From assembly GCF_016695175.1 (NCBI RefSeq), contig NZ_CP068023.1, forward strand, positions 2,185,501 through 2,249,500: 64,000 nt of DNA, written 5' to 3'. A model generated the notes under the pieces. The model worked only from the letters and a program-made list of their open reading frames with translations. It was not told where the DNA came from and ran no database searches. Below, one piece after another: positions 24,820 through 34,416 of this stretch. Both the position numbers and the translations under genes were made by a program. Every line of letters begins with the position of its first letter. The first letter of the stretch is position 1. This DNA is from Pseudoalteromonas sp. GCY. GTDB lineage: Bacteria > Pseudomonadota > Gammaproteobacteria > Enterobacterales > Alteromonadaceae.

Positions 24820-26658
24820 TTATAACTCAAAATGACTGTGGATCCCCGTGCCGTGCAGTAGCTCATACTTTTCTAGTAAGCCGTTTTCAAGCGTTACTAA
24901 GCTAATCGCAGAATCAGACACCAAATAGCCATGTTTTTTTAGCGATGAAGGATGCTTACTTACAGATAGCTGCCAACGTTTCGTAAAGAGATTCAGAGGA
25001 CTATATTTGGCATATAAAATCGTGTCCATCTTATCTAAAATATTGATAAGCGGCTTTGGAAATTCATTTTTTATCCCTGATGCAGTTAACTGCCAAATGC
25101 GGTTATCATGACGACCAAAACGTGCCTGAACCGAAAAGCAAAACGAATAATGTACATCGCCGGAGAGTATAATTGTTTCTTTAGGTGTATCTGGACGCTT
25201 AAAAATTTCAATGAGCTTTTTCGCAGCTCCTTCATGTGCCATCCAATTTTCCACATCCACCATCAATGGCTCACCACAGGTGTTAAATATGGCTTGTATG
25301 GTTTCGATTGCCTTTACCCCAAATACTGGCGCAGGGCTTACCATCAATACTGCATTGTGGTCAATAAGCGTGTCTTGCAGCTCCATCAACATTTCCCAGT
25401 CGAGTAAACCACTTGGTTCATTGAAATCCTGTTCATTACGCCAGCGATGTGTACGGGTATCTAACACCACCACTTTTGGAAAAGTATCTAAACAATAGTG
25501 CCAATGTGTGAATCGACGAACTTGTTTGTCAAACGCCGAAAAGTGCCATTCATTGTCAATCAGGCTTGAATTAAAACCTGATGTCAGCGCACCGCTATAC
25601 TCAAACGCATCATTACCAATGCCTTGAAACAGCCAATAGCTAATGATGCCATTACTGATTATGCGGCGACTCACTTTGTGGTTTGCAATTGCCTGTTCCC
25701 ATTTAGCCGTCAAGTTCCAATCATCGGTCACATCATGGTCATCAAACATCATCAGAACGGGCACGTTCGCACACAACCGCTCAGCACTAGGCAACGTATC
25801 AACAAAGCCTTTGAGGGCGTCAAGTTCGGACTCAAATATTCGCCTAACTTTGTCGTTGCCACCGTCATAATGAAGCGCATCAAAGTTAACCAACTGCCAA
25901 GCAAGATGAGAGAAGTTTAACAGATAACAGGCGACAAATTCTTCGAAGAAAATTAGGTGATTAAAGGCCTTAACACTAGAAAAGTGCGGTTCATCCTTTC
26001 GAAACCAGTAGCCCGGTGAAAACTTTGAGCGTTCCTGCCATGGCGTCTTCGGTAGATATAAGTGACGATGGTAAAGCTGGGCTTGTTGATCAGCAGGTAG
26101 GTGCATTGGCAATTTGGTTTCTTTAAACAAACCTAGCCTTGCTATAAGTTGGTGAATAGCCAACAACATGGCACCAGCAACATCATCTGCATAGATCTGA
26201 TCGCCAGAAAAAATACACAAGTCAGCACCTAACTCACCAAGCTCGCGTTGCTGCTCCTGCCACTGATCCGCAGTATGTAGACTGTCTTTTGCATGGTGAT
26301 GCGGGTTACGGCATGAGCCATGTAATATTTGATTCAGTTTAGCAGGTATCGCAAAGCTAAGCTCTTCTCCGTAGCGCAGATAATCTGGCTTATACGCAGC
26401 ACCGTTAATGAGCACTTGATACTCGAGCAATTGCGCTGTAGGCAATGCCTCTTCGCTGCATATCATCAAAAAATGCAAAAAGCAGGCTGCACCGAGCTGA
26501 AATGTCTCAACCTCACATCGACATTGATGGGCCAATAGCGAAGCCGAGATGTCCACGGCTTCACAAGTAACAATCTGGATGCAAATTTTATTCTGCTCAG
26601 CTCGGCGAACCAGCGGGCCCATCAACACCTGAGGTAGCTGATTAAGTTGTGCTACCAT
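24820..26658 (-). CDS. PhoD-like alkaline phosphatase / metallophosphatase
   Basis: A 612-residue PhoD-superfamily phosphodiesterase/phosphatase. An N-terminal accessory domain (about 1-105) precedes the metallophosphatase core. Metal-binding motifs are HGSCRNPHHHAKDS, FSGDQIYADDVAGAM, LMMFDDHDVTDDWN and ILSGDVHYSFCF. No signal peptide or Tat motif is visible, so this is probably a cytoplasmic member. The start overlaps the tatD stop by 17 bases, giving translational coupling to the tmk-holB-pilZ-tatD operon. Substrate unknown. Confidence 0.85.
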   Translation of the reverse strand: MVAQLNQLPQVLMGPLVRRAEQNKICIQIVTCEAVDISASLLAHQCRCEVETFQLGAACFLHFLMICSEEALPTAQLLEYQVLINGAAYKPDYLRYGEELSFAIPAKLNQILHGSCRNPHHHAKDSLHTADQWQEQQRELGELGADLCIFSGDQIYADDVAGAMLLAIHQLIARLGLFKETKLPMHLPADQQAQLYHRHLYLPKTPWQERSKFSPGYWFRKDEPHFSSVKAFNHLIFFEEFVACYLLNFSHLAWQLVNFDALHYDGGNDKVRRIFESELDALKGFVDTLPSAERLCANVPVLMMFDDHDVTDDWNLTAKWEQAIANHKVSRRIISNGIISYWLFQGIGNDAFEYSGALTSGFNSSLIDNEWHFSAFDKQVRRFTHWHYCLDTFPKVVVLDTRTHRWRNEQDFNEPSGLLDWEMLMELQDTLIDHNAVLMVSPAPVFGVKAIETIQAIFNTCGEPLMVDVENWMAHEGAAKKLIEIFKRPDTPKETIILSGDVHYSFCFSVQARFGRHDNRIWQLTASGIKNEFPKPLINILDKMDTILYAKYSPLNLFTKRWQLSVSKHPSSLKKHGYLVSDSAISLVTLENGLLEKYELLHGTGIHSHFEL

Positions 26659-27436
26659 CTTGGCGTTTCACCAAATTAAATAAAGAGTAAAAGTTATTCG
26701 TGGTTTGCTCTGCAAGCGCTTTGTAGCTCACTCCTTTTAAGTCAGCAATATAATATGCAACATCTTGTACATAAGCAGGCTGGTTAGTTTTGCCACGATG
26801 CGGTACAGGCGCAAGATAAGGTGAGTCGGTTTCAATAAGCAATCGGTCCATGGGGATTTGCTTAACGACTTCCTGAAGCGCCGTCGCATTTTTAAATGTC
26901 ACGATACCTGAGATTGAAATGTAAAAACCAAGGTCTAGTGCCTGCTTTGCCATCGGCCAATCTTCGGTAAAACAGTGCAACACACCACCGCAATTTTGCG
27001 CATTGTGGGCACGCATGATGTCTATCGTGTCGGCTTTTGCATCACGAGTATGAATGATCAGTGGTTTTTGCAGCTGATTAGCCACATCGATATGTCCAGC
27101 AAAGCTTTCTTGCTGTACCTGATGCGTATCTTTTGAATAATAATAATCTAATCCCGTTTCACCAATAGCAACGACTTTATCATTACTCGCCAGTTGCATT
27201 AGCCTTTCAACATCCAATTTATCTTTTTGATCCAGAGGATGTACCCCACAAGATGCAGAAACATCATCAAAATGGGCTATTTTTTCTAACATGGATGGAA
27301 ATTGGTCTAGCGTCACGCTAACGCATAAAAAGTGTTCTACTTGTTTTTGTCTCGCGTTGCTGAGTACTTCTTCAAGGCTTAGGCCTAACTTTTCAAAATC
27401 GAGTCTATCTAAATGACAGTGAGAGTCTACAATCAT
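26642..27436 (-). CDS. tatD: TatD-family metal-dependent DNase
   Basis: A 264-residue TIM-barrel hydrolase. ATG at 27436 starts the conserved MIVDSHCHLDRLDF motif (HxH metal ligands), followed by VAIGETGLDYYY, KPLIIHTRDA, GVLHCFTEDW and LIETDSPYLAPVPHRGK. TatD/YcfH-type proteins are Mg-dependent DNases or quality-control hydrolases. Placement after holB and pilZ is the classic gammaproteobacterial ycfH position, so this may be the ycfH orthologue rather than true TatD. Confidence 0.9.
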   Translation of the reverse strand: MIVDSHCHLDRLDFEKLGLSLEEVLSNARQKQVEHFLCVSVTLDQFPSMLEKIAHFDDVSASCGVHPLDQKDKLDVERLMQLASNDKVVAIGETGLDYYYSKDTHQVQQESFAGHIDVANQLQKPLIIHTRDAKADTIDIMRAHNAQNCGGVLHCFTEDWPMAKQALDLGFYISISGIVTFKNATALQEVVKQIPMDRLLIETDSPYLAPVPHRGKTNQPAYVQDVAYYIADLKGVSYKALAEQTTNNFYSLFNLVKRQDGSTT

Positions 27437-27443
27437 ACTGGCT

Positions 27444-27767
27444 CTACATGGTGTAAGTTGGTTTATCTGAATGCAAAGTTGCACCCAAAAGCTTATTTAT
27501 TTTATCGTTCAAAGCTGGCGCGTCAACAAACGCAACGCCAACCCCAGGTGGATTAGAATTTTGCGCGCCTTGCGGTGTTAACCAAGCAACGACAACTTCA
27601 ACTTCGTCCGCTTCTAGGGCATCTGGTAGGGTGACTCTGAGCTTTAATTCTTGCCCCATATCAAAATGGGCATTGGACTTGATAAATATGCCACCGGATT
27701 TCAGAAATGGCATATAACAACGATATAGCTCATCTAAATCTTCAAAATCCGCAAGTAACTCTTGCAT
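27444..27767 (-). CDS. pilZ: PilZ-domain protein, type IV pilus assembly type
   Basis: A 107-residue single PilZ domain. SGGIFIKSNAHFDMGQELKL, VVVAWLTPQGAQN and PGVGVAFVD fit the family, but the N-terminal RxxxR c-di-GMP motif is missing, as in the namesake PilZ that works in type IV pilus biogenesis without binding c-di-GMP. It is located between holB and tatD, its usual context. 11 bases separate it from holB. Confidence 0.88.
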   Translation of the reverse strand: MQELLADFEDLDELYRCYMPFLKSGGIFIKSNAHFDMGQELKLRVTLPDALEADEVEVVVAWLTPQGAQNSNPPGVGVAFVDAPALNDKINKLLGATLHSDKPTYTM

Positions 27768-27778
27768 GCACCACCTCT

Positions 27779-28693
27779 TTATAGCTGTTTTTGTAAGGCA
27801 AAAAGTAAATTAGAAATGCTAAGGTTTTGATTTAACCCTAACACATTTTTCTGTTCGTACATAAACCGATGTACTAAGCTCACTAAGTCTTGATACTGGG
27901 TAAAACTCAAACCATTCCCTTGTGTCATCGCCCCTTTAAGACGGTTGAGCAAAAAACGGGCGAATACATCACTCATTGCGCTCTGCTTTAATAAAATCTT
28001 TTCAACCGTTTGCGCACTCTCTACCGTTAATTGATTCGCCGCATGATAAAGCGCAGTCACATCGTCAAGCGCACCTTCTTGTTGCCACGCTTCGATAATA
28101 AATGGCTGTAGAGAAAATTCATCAAACCAAGGAAAATCACAAGCGACATTTTTAGCAGCCAACCACTGCGCAGCTTCTGCTTGATTGGGCGAGTGAATCG
28201 CCACTTTATTACAACGGCTCAAAATGGTGGCAGGTAATTTACTGTCATCATCACTGGTAACGACCAAATAACGATTAGCATTTGGCTCTTCAAGTGTTTT
28301 TAACAGCGCATTAGCGGCTGAATGGGTCATCAAATGCGCTTGTTCAATCAACGCGACTTTATTGCCACCTTGCTGCGCAGAATGGTTCAAGAAATGCGTA
28401 ATTTCTCGAATTTCATCCACCCCGATTGATTTTCCCTCTGGCACTACAGTCAGTCTATCTGGGTGATTACCAGCTAAGTTCAAGTTACATGGCTTACATT
28501 GCCCACAGGCAGTGAGATTTTGTGGATGTAAGCATAAAAGTGCATCTGCCAAGTGCGCCGCAAGCAGAGACTTTCCCACGCCTTTTTTACCCGATAACAA
28601 CTGAGCATGGTGCAAACGACCATTGTGCTGTGCCCGAGCAAGATAACTCAAAGCGCCGCTGTGCCAACTTGGAAGCAAATTATTCATTGCCAT
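27779..28693 (-). CDS. holB: DNA polymerase III delta' subunit
   Basis: A 304-residue clamp-loader subunit. A P-loop-like LLSGKKGVGKSLLAAHLAD (about 33-51), zinc-module cysteines CLHPQNLTACGQCKPCN, LMTHSAANALLKTLEEPNAN and the SRC-type motif ATILSRCNKV are all visible. Loads the beta clamp onto primed DNA. Its start overlaps the tmk end by 14 bases. Confidence 0.93.
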   Translation of the reverse strand: MAMNNLLPSWHSGALSYLARAQHNGRLHHAQLLSGKKGVGKSLLAAHLADALLCLHPQNLTACGQCKPCNLNLAGNHPDRLTVVPEGKSIGVDEIREITHFLNHSAQQGGNKVALIEQAHLMTHSAANALLKTLEEPNANRYLVVTSDDDSKLPATILSRCNKVAIHSPNQAEAAQWLAAKNVACDFPWFDEFSLQPFIIEAWQQEGALDDVTALYHAANQLTVESAQTVEKILLKQSAMSDVFARFLLNRLKGAMTQGNGLSFTQYQDLVSLVHRFMYEQKNVLGLNQNLSISNLLFALQKQL

Positions 28694-29333
28694 CCACTGT
28701 AAGGTGTGTGGCTATCAAGCTATCAAGTAGTTCAATACTTTGCTCAAGCACTTGTGCTTTACTTTGACTGGCATCAATCACAGTAAATCGTTCAGGGTCA
28801 TTCTTCGCTTGAACGAGATAACCCTCACGTGCGCGCTGCAAAAATTGTTGCTTTTCATCCTCGAGTCTATCTAGCCCCTCACCTCGCGATTTGACTCGCT
28901 TTAAGCCCTCTTCTGGGTCCAAGTCCAAAATCAAATTCATGTCTGGACGAAAATCGCCGAGCGCAAGCTGATTAATGGTTGTGATGGTGGCAAGATCTAG
29001 CCCTCTTGCATAATGTTGAAAACTAAATGTTGCAGCGTCAAATCGATCAGAAATAACGACTTTGCCTTGCTCAAGTGCTGGAATAATTTTTTCACGAACG
29101 TGCTGAGCACGCGCAGCCCCAAACAACATAAGTTCCGTCATGTCTGCCATTTCGGGGGTTGAGGGATCTAGAATGATTTCTCTGATCTTCTCTGAGATCT
29201 CTGTTCCACCGGGTTCACGAGTCATCACGACTTCAATACCGCGTTGTTTTAAATGCGCTTCCAATCCGGCAATAACCGTTGTTTTTCCAGCGCCATTGCT
29301 GCCATCGCAGGACAGCATAAACCCTTTTTTCAT
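28680..29333 (-). CDS. tmk: Thymidylate kinase
   Basis: A 217-residue kinase that phosphorylates dTMP to dTDP. P-loop DGSNGAGKTTVIAGLE (about 10-25), TREPGGTEISEKIR, the VISDRFDAATFSFQ motif and the lid RVKSRGEGLDRLED are intact. It opens the tmk-holB-pilZ-tatD operon; the usual upstream mltG/pabC are not here, the next gene upstream being divergent. Confidence 0.95.
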   Translation of the reverse strand: MKKGFMLSCDGSNGAGKTTVIAGLEAHLKQRGIEVVMTREPGGTEISEKIREIILDPSTPEMADMTELMLFGAARAQHVREKIIPALEQGKVVISDRFDAATFSFQHYARGLDLATITTINQLALGDFRPDMNLILDLDPEEGLKRVKSRGEGLDRLEDEKQQFLQRAREGYLVQAKNDPERFTVIDASQSKAQVLEQSIELLDSLIATHLTVDGNE

Positions 29334-29578
29334 AGCAAGGATGTACTCATCATTCTTATTTGGCTGTCATTTTATCGTGTTTTAGTGAATTATTAAATTA
29401 TTCACTAGTGAAATAGAATTGAATTGTCTAATAAATTGAATTTGTCATTCTGAAAAGAATTTAAAACAGTAAAATTTGGTCTACAATAACAAGCACATCC
29501 GATTAGTTTTATGTAAGAAACGCCCAATGCCGAGCAACATTAACATGCCTTTTAGGTCCATAAAGGAAGCGTACTGAT

Positions 29579-30766
29579 ATGCCGGGTCAAATGCTTTGCT
29601 TGGTGTTCATGTTACTTCTTCTGGTTTATAGCTCAGTCAATGCACATGCAAGTGAACCGCCAGAGATAGATGTCGCGGTAGGACTTGAAAACTTTGATTT
29701 TCAGCCATTATTTGAAGAATTTAGTGCAAAGACGGGTATTAAAGTTAATATTCTTGCCTTTAACAACAATCAGTTAAAAAGCGAGTTATTGTTGTATGCA
29801 GATGCCCTGCAACTACCGGATGCCGTTATTATTCCCAGCGATTATATGGGATTGTCGGAACTGCAATTTTCTCAGGTGCCAGAGTCTTGGCTAAGCAAAA
29901 AGCTCACACAAAAAGTCATTGAAAACAGCAAGGTCAATGGTGAGCTGAGGGGCGTGCCAATTATGTATGGCAACCATCTTGTACTCTATTACAACCGTGC
30001 ACTTGTGCCACACCCTATTACCGACTTACAAACCTACGCACAGCAAGCGGTAGCAGACCAACCTACGCTCGGCTGGAATTTTTATGAAATGTATTGGTTT
30101 GTGACCTTTGCAAACGCCCTCCAGCCTAATCTCATTCAGGAAGGCGTACCACAGCTTGACACCAAAGCGATGCGCCTCGCAATTTCCAATTATCAATCAT
30201 TACTCAACAGCGGCATCATAGACGCTGACTGTGTATACCAATGCTTAATGAATCGTTTTAAGACCGGCAAGCTCGATTATTTTGTGAATGGAATTTGGGC
30301 ATATCGTCAACTTAAAGACAAGCTTAAAGACGACCTAGCCATCGCGCCTTTACCGAGGTGGGGTAATCATCAGCTGATGTCTCTAGCATCGTCTCATGTA
30401 CTGGCTTTTCCTGCCAATGGCATAGAATCTAAAAAAGGTCCGCATCTAAAGCTGCTTGTTGACTTTATGCAAAGCCAGAAGGTACAAGATAAACTGTGGG
30501 ATGAGCTCAATGCGCTGCCAGCAAACGGCGACAGCTTAGCTGAACTGACAAAACGCGGCGACAAAGCACTGTCTCAACTGATTGCATCTCTGCATGAAAC
30601 CTATCCACAACCGAATGAACCTATTATGGCCTATATTTGGGAGGCTATGCTTAAGGGACTAACACGCTATTTAGGTGGTGTGTATAGTGTCGAAGAAACG
30701 ACGCAATATATGCAATTTATTGTCACAAAGTCGGGACAGAATGAAAGCAAATCGCAGCATCGTTGA
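29579..30766 (+). CDS. Periplasmic extracellular solute-binding protein
   Basis: A 395-residue ABC-type substrate-binding protein (family 1, sugar/maltose-like). A signal peptide (MLCLVFMLLLLVYSSVNAHA) is followed by EIDVAVGLENFDFQPLFEEF, an ATG-proximal lobe with VPIMYGNHLVLYYNRALVPH, and a second lobe with GIWAYRQLKDKLKDDLAIAP. No permease or ATPase genes are adjacent. Instead it overlaps by 26 bases the start of a hybrid histidine kinase, so it probably serves as the ligand-binding subunit of that sensor rather than as a transporter component. Confidence 0.85.
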   Translation: MPGQMLCLVFMLLLLVYSSVNAHASEPPEIDVAVGLENFDFQPLFEEFSAKTGIKVNILAFNNNQLKSELLLYADALQLPDAVIIPSDYMGLSELQFSQVPESWLSKKLTQKVIENSKVNGELRGVPIMYGNHLVLYYNRALVPHPITDLQTYAQQAVADQPTLGWNFYEMYWFVTFANALQPNLIQEGVPQLDTKAMRLAISNYQSLLNSGIIDADCVYQCLMNRFKTGKLDYFVNGIWAYRQLKDKLKDDLAIAPLPRWGNHQLMSLASSHVLAFPANGIESKKGPHLKLLVDFMQSQKVQDKLWDELNALPANGDSLAELTKRGDKALSQLIASLHETYPQPNEPIMAYIWEAMLKGLTRYLGGVYSVEETTQYMQFIVTKSGQNESKSQHR

Positions 30767-32891
30767 TGAAATAAAAAGAAAAATTACGGCATTATTCTCT
30801 CTGTTCCTCGTTGTACTGGTTGCGATGGTTGGCTTTTCCCTGATGCAACAAAAGGCAACCTTAGAGCAAGAAGACGTTAAACGCACTGGCGCAAGTCTTA
30901 TCAGCGATTTTAAAGCGCAAGTCAATGAGCTTATCTATCAAGTTGCACCATTAAGTGAAGACCACATTTTATCTACCTTACCGAGCGATCTACTGTTTAC
31001 TCAATACGCGGTTAAGGCGCTAACTAACTTAGTCGACAATACCGACATGGTGAAGTCTGCGTTTATCAACGATGGCTCCGTGTTTACCGTAGAGGGATAT
31101 CCTTTTGATACCCTACGTTGGAACAACTCCGTATTTAGCGAGCATGCTAACAAGGTCCTCTCGCAACAGCTACGCACTTTAAGAATCGACAAACTGGTTG
31201 TCCCAGTTGAAAGCATTGAAAAAAAACCGTCTGATCAGGCCAAGTTGTTTCTCGCCATTCCCCTTAGACAAAAATTATCATCGTTAATGCGTCCTTATAA
31301 ATATACGGGTGTACTATTCCTCGAAGTCGATCTTGGACCATTTCTAGATTCCAATCAGGAAAAAGGCTCTATCTGGCTCACCAGTCAAGACCTTGTGCTT
31401 GAAGGAACACATTCCTCAAATGCCACTGAAGGTGTATACCGCAGTCCTATTTATTCACTAAAAGACGATTTTGTAGAACTTGATTTACAGCTACAACGAG
31501 AAGCCGAAGTATACAGTAACGACATTTTACGCGCGGTGTTATACATAGTGCTTATCGGGTTGATGCTGGTGGTATTACTTACCTGGTATTTACGCCGATT
31601 AGCAAAACGGTTGACCAATCCGATGCAAGCACTTGAACGCCATTGTGAACGACTGAAACGAGGACATTACGTTTCTGCGAAAAGCGATTTTGAATTTAGA
31701 GAATTAAGAACGCTCCAAGTGACCCTTAACCAACTTGCGAAACAAATCAAAGAGCAGATCAGCTCTCTTGAAAGTGAAAAAATGAAAGCGCAAAGCTCTG
31801 AGCGGGCAAAAAGTCACTTTTTGGCGAACATGAGCCATGAATTAAGAACGCCACTTAACGGTATTTATGGTGTATTTCAGTTAATGAAGCATCATAGAAA
31901 TGCAGCAGACTCCAAAGAACTCATTGCACAAGGCATGACATCCACAGAAACATTACTTAGCTTACTCAATGATTTACTTGATTTCTCTAAAATTGAAGCT
32001 GGTGAATTAAAGATGGAATCAGCGACGGTGGATGTCAAAAGTATTGTCACTGAAGTAAAACAAGAGTTTGTCCATACTGCCAGTACTAAGCAAATCGACC
32101 TGATTATTCATACTGAGGAACTCGCAAACCCTTATCGACTCGGTGATTCGCTGCGTTTAAAGCAGATACTAAGAAATTTAATATCCAATGCCGTTAAATT
32201 TACCAGTGACGGATCTGTAACCGTTATACTCCAAGATGGCGGTAAGCATCTCTCCATCCGTGTAATAGATACTGGCGCTGGTATTTCCGAAATCGCGCTA
32301 AAGAAGCTATTTAATCGTTTTCAACAGGCAGACTCGTCGACCACCAGAAAGTATGGAGGAACTGGTCTTGGACTTGCAATTGTAAAACAACTCGCCGAGT
32401 TAATGGACGGCCGTGTTACGGTGACGAGTCAAGAAGGTATTGGCAGTGAGTTTACAGTTGAACTCGTACTCGAAATTTGCGACGCACCAGAACAATCTAT
32501 CATGCAAGACTTGCAAGATATACCCGCCTTGAAAGATAAAAATCTGCTACTTGCTGAAGATAATCCACTTAATCAAAAAATATTTAGTGCCATGATTAAA
32601 CCAACTGAAGCGAATCTTGTCATAGCTCAGGATGGTGAAGAAGCGATTGAGCTTTACCACGAATTGAAACCTGATATCTTTTTTGTAGATATTCAGATGC
32701 CAAAAAAAGATGGCCTAAAAGTATGTTCAGAAGTCAGAGAACAAGATAAAACAACCCCGCTTGTTGCCGTCACGGCCAACGTGATGTCGGGAGATTTAGA
32801 AAATTATCAGCAACTTGGATTTGATAATTGTGTTGCAAAACCGATAGATATGAAAAAGCTTTATGAAGTGATAAATACGATTGTGAGTTAA
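30741..32891 (+). CDS. Hybrid sensor histidine kinase with receiver domain
   Basis: A 716-residue inner-membrane kinase. ATG at 30741 precedes TM1 (ITALFSLFLVVLVAMVGFSL). A periplasmic domain of about 240 residues leads to TM2 (VLYIVLIGLMLVVLLTWYL), a HAMP-like linker and the H-box FLANMSHELRTPLNGIYGVF. Then come a HATPase (IDTGAGISEIAL, YGGTGLGLAIV) and a C-terminal receiver with LLAEDNPLNQKIF and phospho-Asp in FFVDIQMPKKDGLKV. No HPt domain, so phosphate must pass to a separate protein. The overlap with the binding-protein gene indicates a dedicated signalling pair. Confidence 0.9.
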   Translation: MKANRSIVDEIKRKITALFSLFLVVLVAMVGFSLMQQKATLEQEDVKRTGASLISDFKAQVNELIYQVAPLSEDHILSTLPSDLLFTQYAVKALTNLVDNTDMVKSAFINDGSVFTVEGYPFDTLRWNNSVFSEHANKVLSQQLRTLRIDKLVVPVESIEKKPSDQAKLFLAIPLRQKLSSLMRPYKYTGVLFLEVDLGPFLDSNQEKGSIWLTSQDLVLEGTHSSNATEGVYRSPIYSLKDDFVELDLQLQREAEVYSNDILRAVLYIVLIGLMLVVLLTWYLRRLAKRLTNPMQALERHCERLKRGHYVSAKSDFEFRELRTLQVTLNQLAKQIKEQISSLESEKMKAQSSERAKSHFLANMSHELRTPLNGIYGVFQLMKHHRNAADSKELIAQGMTSTETLLSLLNDLLDFSKIEAGELKMESATVDVKSIVTEVKQEFVHTASTKQIDLIIHTEELANPYRLGDSLRLKQILRNLISNAVKFTSDGSVTVILQDGGKHLSIRVIDTGAGISEIALKKLFNRFQQADSSTTRKYGGTGLGLAIVKQLAELMDGRVTVTSQEGIGSEFTVELVLEICDAPEQSIMQDLQDIPALKDKNLLLAEDNPLNQKIFSAMIKPTEANLVIAQDGEEAIELYHELKPDIFFVDIQMPKKDGLKVCSEVREQDKTTPLVAVTANVMSGDLENYQQLGFDNCVAKPIDMKKLYEVINTIVS

Positions 32892-33004
32892 CGGTCAATT
32901 TCGCCCCATTTTATGTGGCTAGATGTAATAAGCTAAATTGAAGAAAGTTCACCTAAGTTACAATTGAATAACATCGTAAAATTCTTATAATCTTAGCCTG
33001 TAAT

Positions 33005-33271
33005 TAGGGCCTGTTGATCTTTCAAGTTTGTTTTTGCAGCAGTTTGACTGGTATTTATACAAGGCAGAGCCTGCGTAGCATAGTCATTCTATGTAAGTCT
33101 GGCGATAACACAGTAGAAATGCCAGTCAAGCGCTGCCCTTTGGGTTCACCTGAGTGCGCTTTGTTCATTGTTGCTCAACTTTTGCCTAGATTACTAGGCG
33201 GCAAGTCGAGCGTCGCGATCAAAACACACTCAGAAGAACAAAAATCAAACAGCAAAGGTCAACAGGCCCTA
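33005..33271. repeat. MITE-like inverted-repeat element (267 bp)
   Basis: The left end TAGGGCCTGTTGATCTTT and the right end, read inward, TAGGGCCTGTTGACCTTT are inverted repeats differing at one of 18 bases; further homology (GTTTGTTTTTG against GTTTGATTTTTG) follows. The open frame through it looks like a by-product. Short non-coding elements with such ends are scattered in related marine genomes. It lies in the 520-base gap between the hybrid kinase and the Ntn-hydrolase-like gene. Confidence 0.65.
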
Positions 33272-33411
33272 GTTAAAAGCGCAGACATTCACCTCAGGTA
33301 AACTTCTTCTCGTGCAACATTCAATTAGCATTCAAACCTTTATACCATCAGCATTTTTACCTGCACTAGTTGCATGGTTTCATCGAATTTATTTCATAGG
33401 AGTCAAAAGGA

Positions 33412-33855
33412 ATGACAACCATCGTCTATAACGCGAAAACAGCAGAAATCGCCTGTGATAGTAGAACCACTACCGACAAGATCATCGTTACCGATAACGC
33501 CCAAAAGTGGTTTGATCATCATGGTTGGAGAGTGTTTTGCACTGGGCAAACATGCGATATATACAATTTGCAGCACAATTTTTCAAATAATCAATTTGAT
33601 ACGATTGAGAGTTTGGAGTTCATTAAATACCACCCCAAAAAAGGCGTATGGTATGGTTGTGTAAAAAGGGGCACCTGTAAATCTGAACCCTTAGCGCAAT
33701 CTTATGCCATCGGCTCAGGCCAACAAGCGGCAATGTTTGGTTTACTCAATGGCTATAATACGGTGGAAATCGTTGAGCAAGTTAAACGTGTTGATTTTAG
33801 AACGGGCGGTGATATTCATTGCTTTAATGTCACCGACCCGTTAGAAAACACATAA
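33412..33855 (+). CDS. Ntn-hydrolase-like (proteasome-subunit-like) protein
   Basis: A 147-residue protein beginning MTTIVYNAKTAEIACDSRTT, which resembles the N-terminal strands of proteasome-type Ntn hydrolases found in phages and scattered bacteria. AIGSGQQAAMFGLLNGYNTV matches the region after the nucleophile sandwich. The candidate nucleophile would be Thr2 or Thr3 after Met removal. Proteolytic activity is not established. It stands alone between a MITE-like repeat and the ohr gene, with a shared bidirectional terminator downstream. Confidence 0.65.
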   Translation: MTTIVYNAKTAEIACDSRTTTDKIIVTDNAQKWFDHHGWRVFCTGQTCDIYNLQHNFSNNQFDTIESLEFIKYHPKKGVWYGCVKRGTCKSEPLAQSYAIGSGQQAAMFGLLNGYNTVEIVEQVKRVDFRTGGDIHCFNVTDPLENT

Positions 33856-33880
33856 GCCAGCGTCAAAATACGCTGGCTTT
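33854..33880. terminator. Bidirectional terminator between convergent genes
   Basis: AAGCCAGCGT (33854-33863) pairs with ACGCTGGCTT (33870-33879) around CAAAAT, with T/A runs on both sides. It lies between the Ntn-like gene and the convergent ohr gene. Confidence 0.75.
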
Positions 33881-33896
33881 GAGTCGCTTGAGTGAG

Positions 33897-34325
33897 TTAA
33901 ATAACTGAAAGCTCAACCGCGATATTGCCACGAGTAGCATTTGAATATGGGCAAACTTCGTGAGCTTTTTCAACGAGTGACTGCGCCGTGTCTTTGTCTA
34001 AGTCGCCAACCGATACCGCCAATTTCACCGCTATCCCGAAGCCACCTTCAATTGGCCCAATAGACACTTCAGAGTTAATATGTGTGTCTTCTGGCAACTT
34101 GATCTTTGCTTTGCCTGCCACCAATTTTAATGCGCCAATAAAACACGCCGCATAACCTGCTGCAAACAATTGCTCTGGATTAGTCCCTTGCCCGTCATCA
34201 CCACCTAAGCCTTTTGGTGTCGAAAGCGCAACATCAAGACGACCATCGTCAGATTTCGCCACACCTTCTCGGCCACCTGTGGCAGTTGCTTTCGCCGTAT
34301 ATGCAATACTTTGTAGTTCTTTCAT
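33897..34325 (-). CDS. ohr: Organic hydroperoxide resistance protein
   Basis: A 142-residue OsmC/Ohr-family thiol peroxidase that reduces organic hydroperoxides in the cytoplasm. The two catalytic cysteines lie in FAAGYAACFIGALKLV and AHEVCPYSNATRGNI; ATATGGREGVAKSDDGRLDV is typical of true Ohr rather than OsmC. It is divergent from the MarR-type regulator, with two palindromes in between. Confidence 0.95.
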   Translation of the reverse strand: MKELQSIAYTAKATATGGREGVAKSDDGRLDVALSTPKGLGGDDGQGTNPEQLFAAGYAACFIGALKLVAGKAKIKLPEDTHINSEVSIGPIEGGFGIAVKLAVSVGDLDKDTAQSLVEKAHEVCPYSNATRGNIAVELSVI

Positions 34326-34416
34326 TTCGTTCTCCTAAGTTTGTGCTTGTAGAGTACTCACCTACACCCTAATGCAGCGAGGCTTTACTCTAGATGAAGT
34401 AAAATCAATTAAATAC

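Noticed and set aside
33014..33301. Open frame of 95 codons through the MITE-like element
   Set aside because: It spans both inverted ends, lacks a ribosome site and has no recognisable domain; better explained by the repeat.
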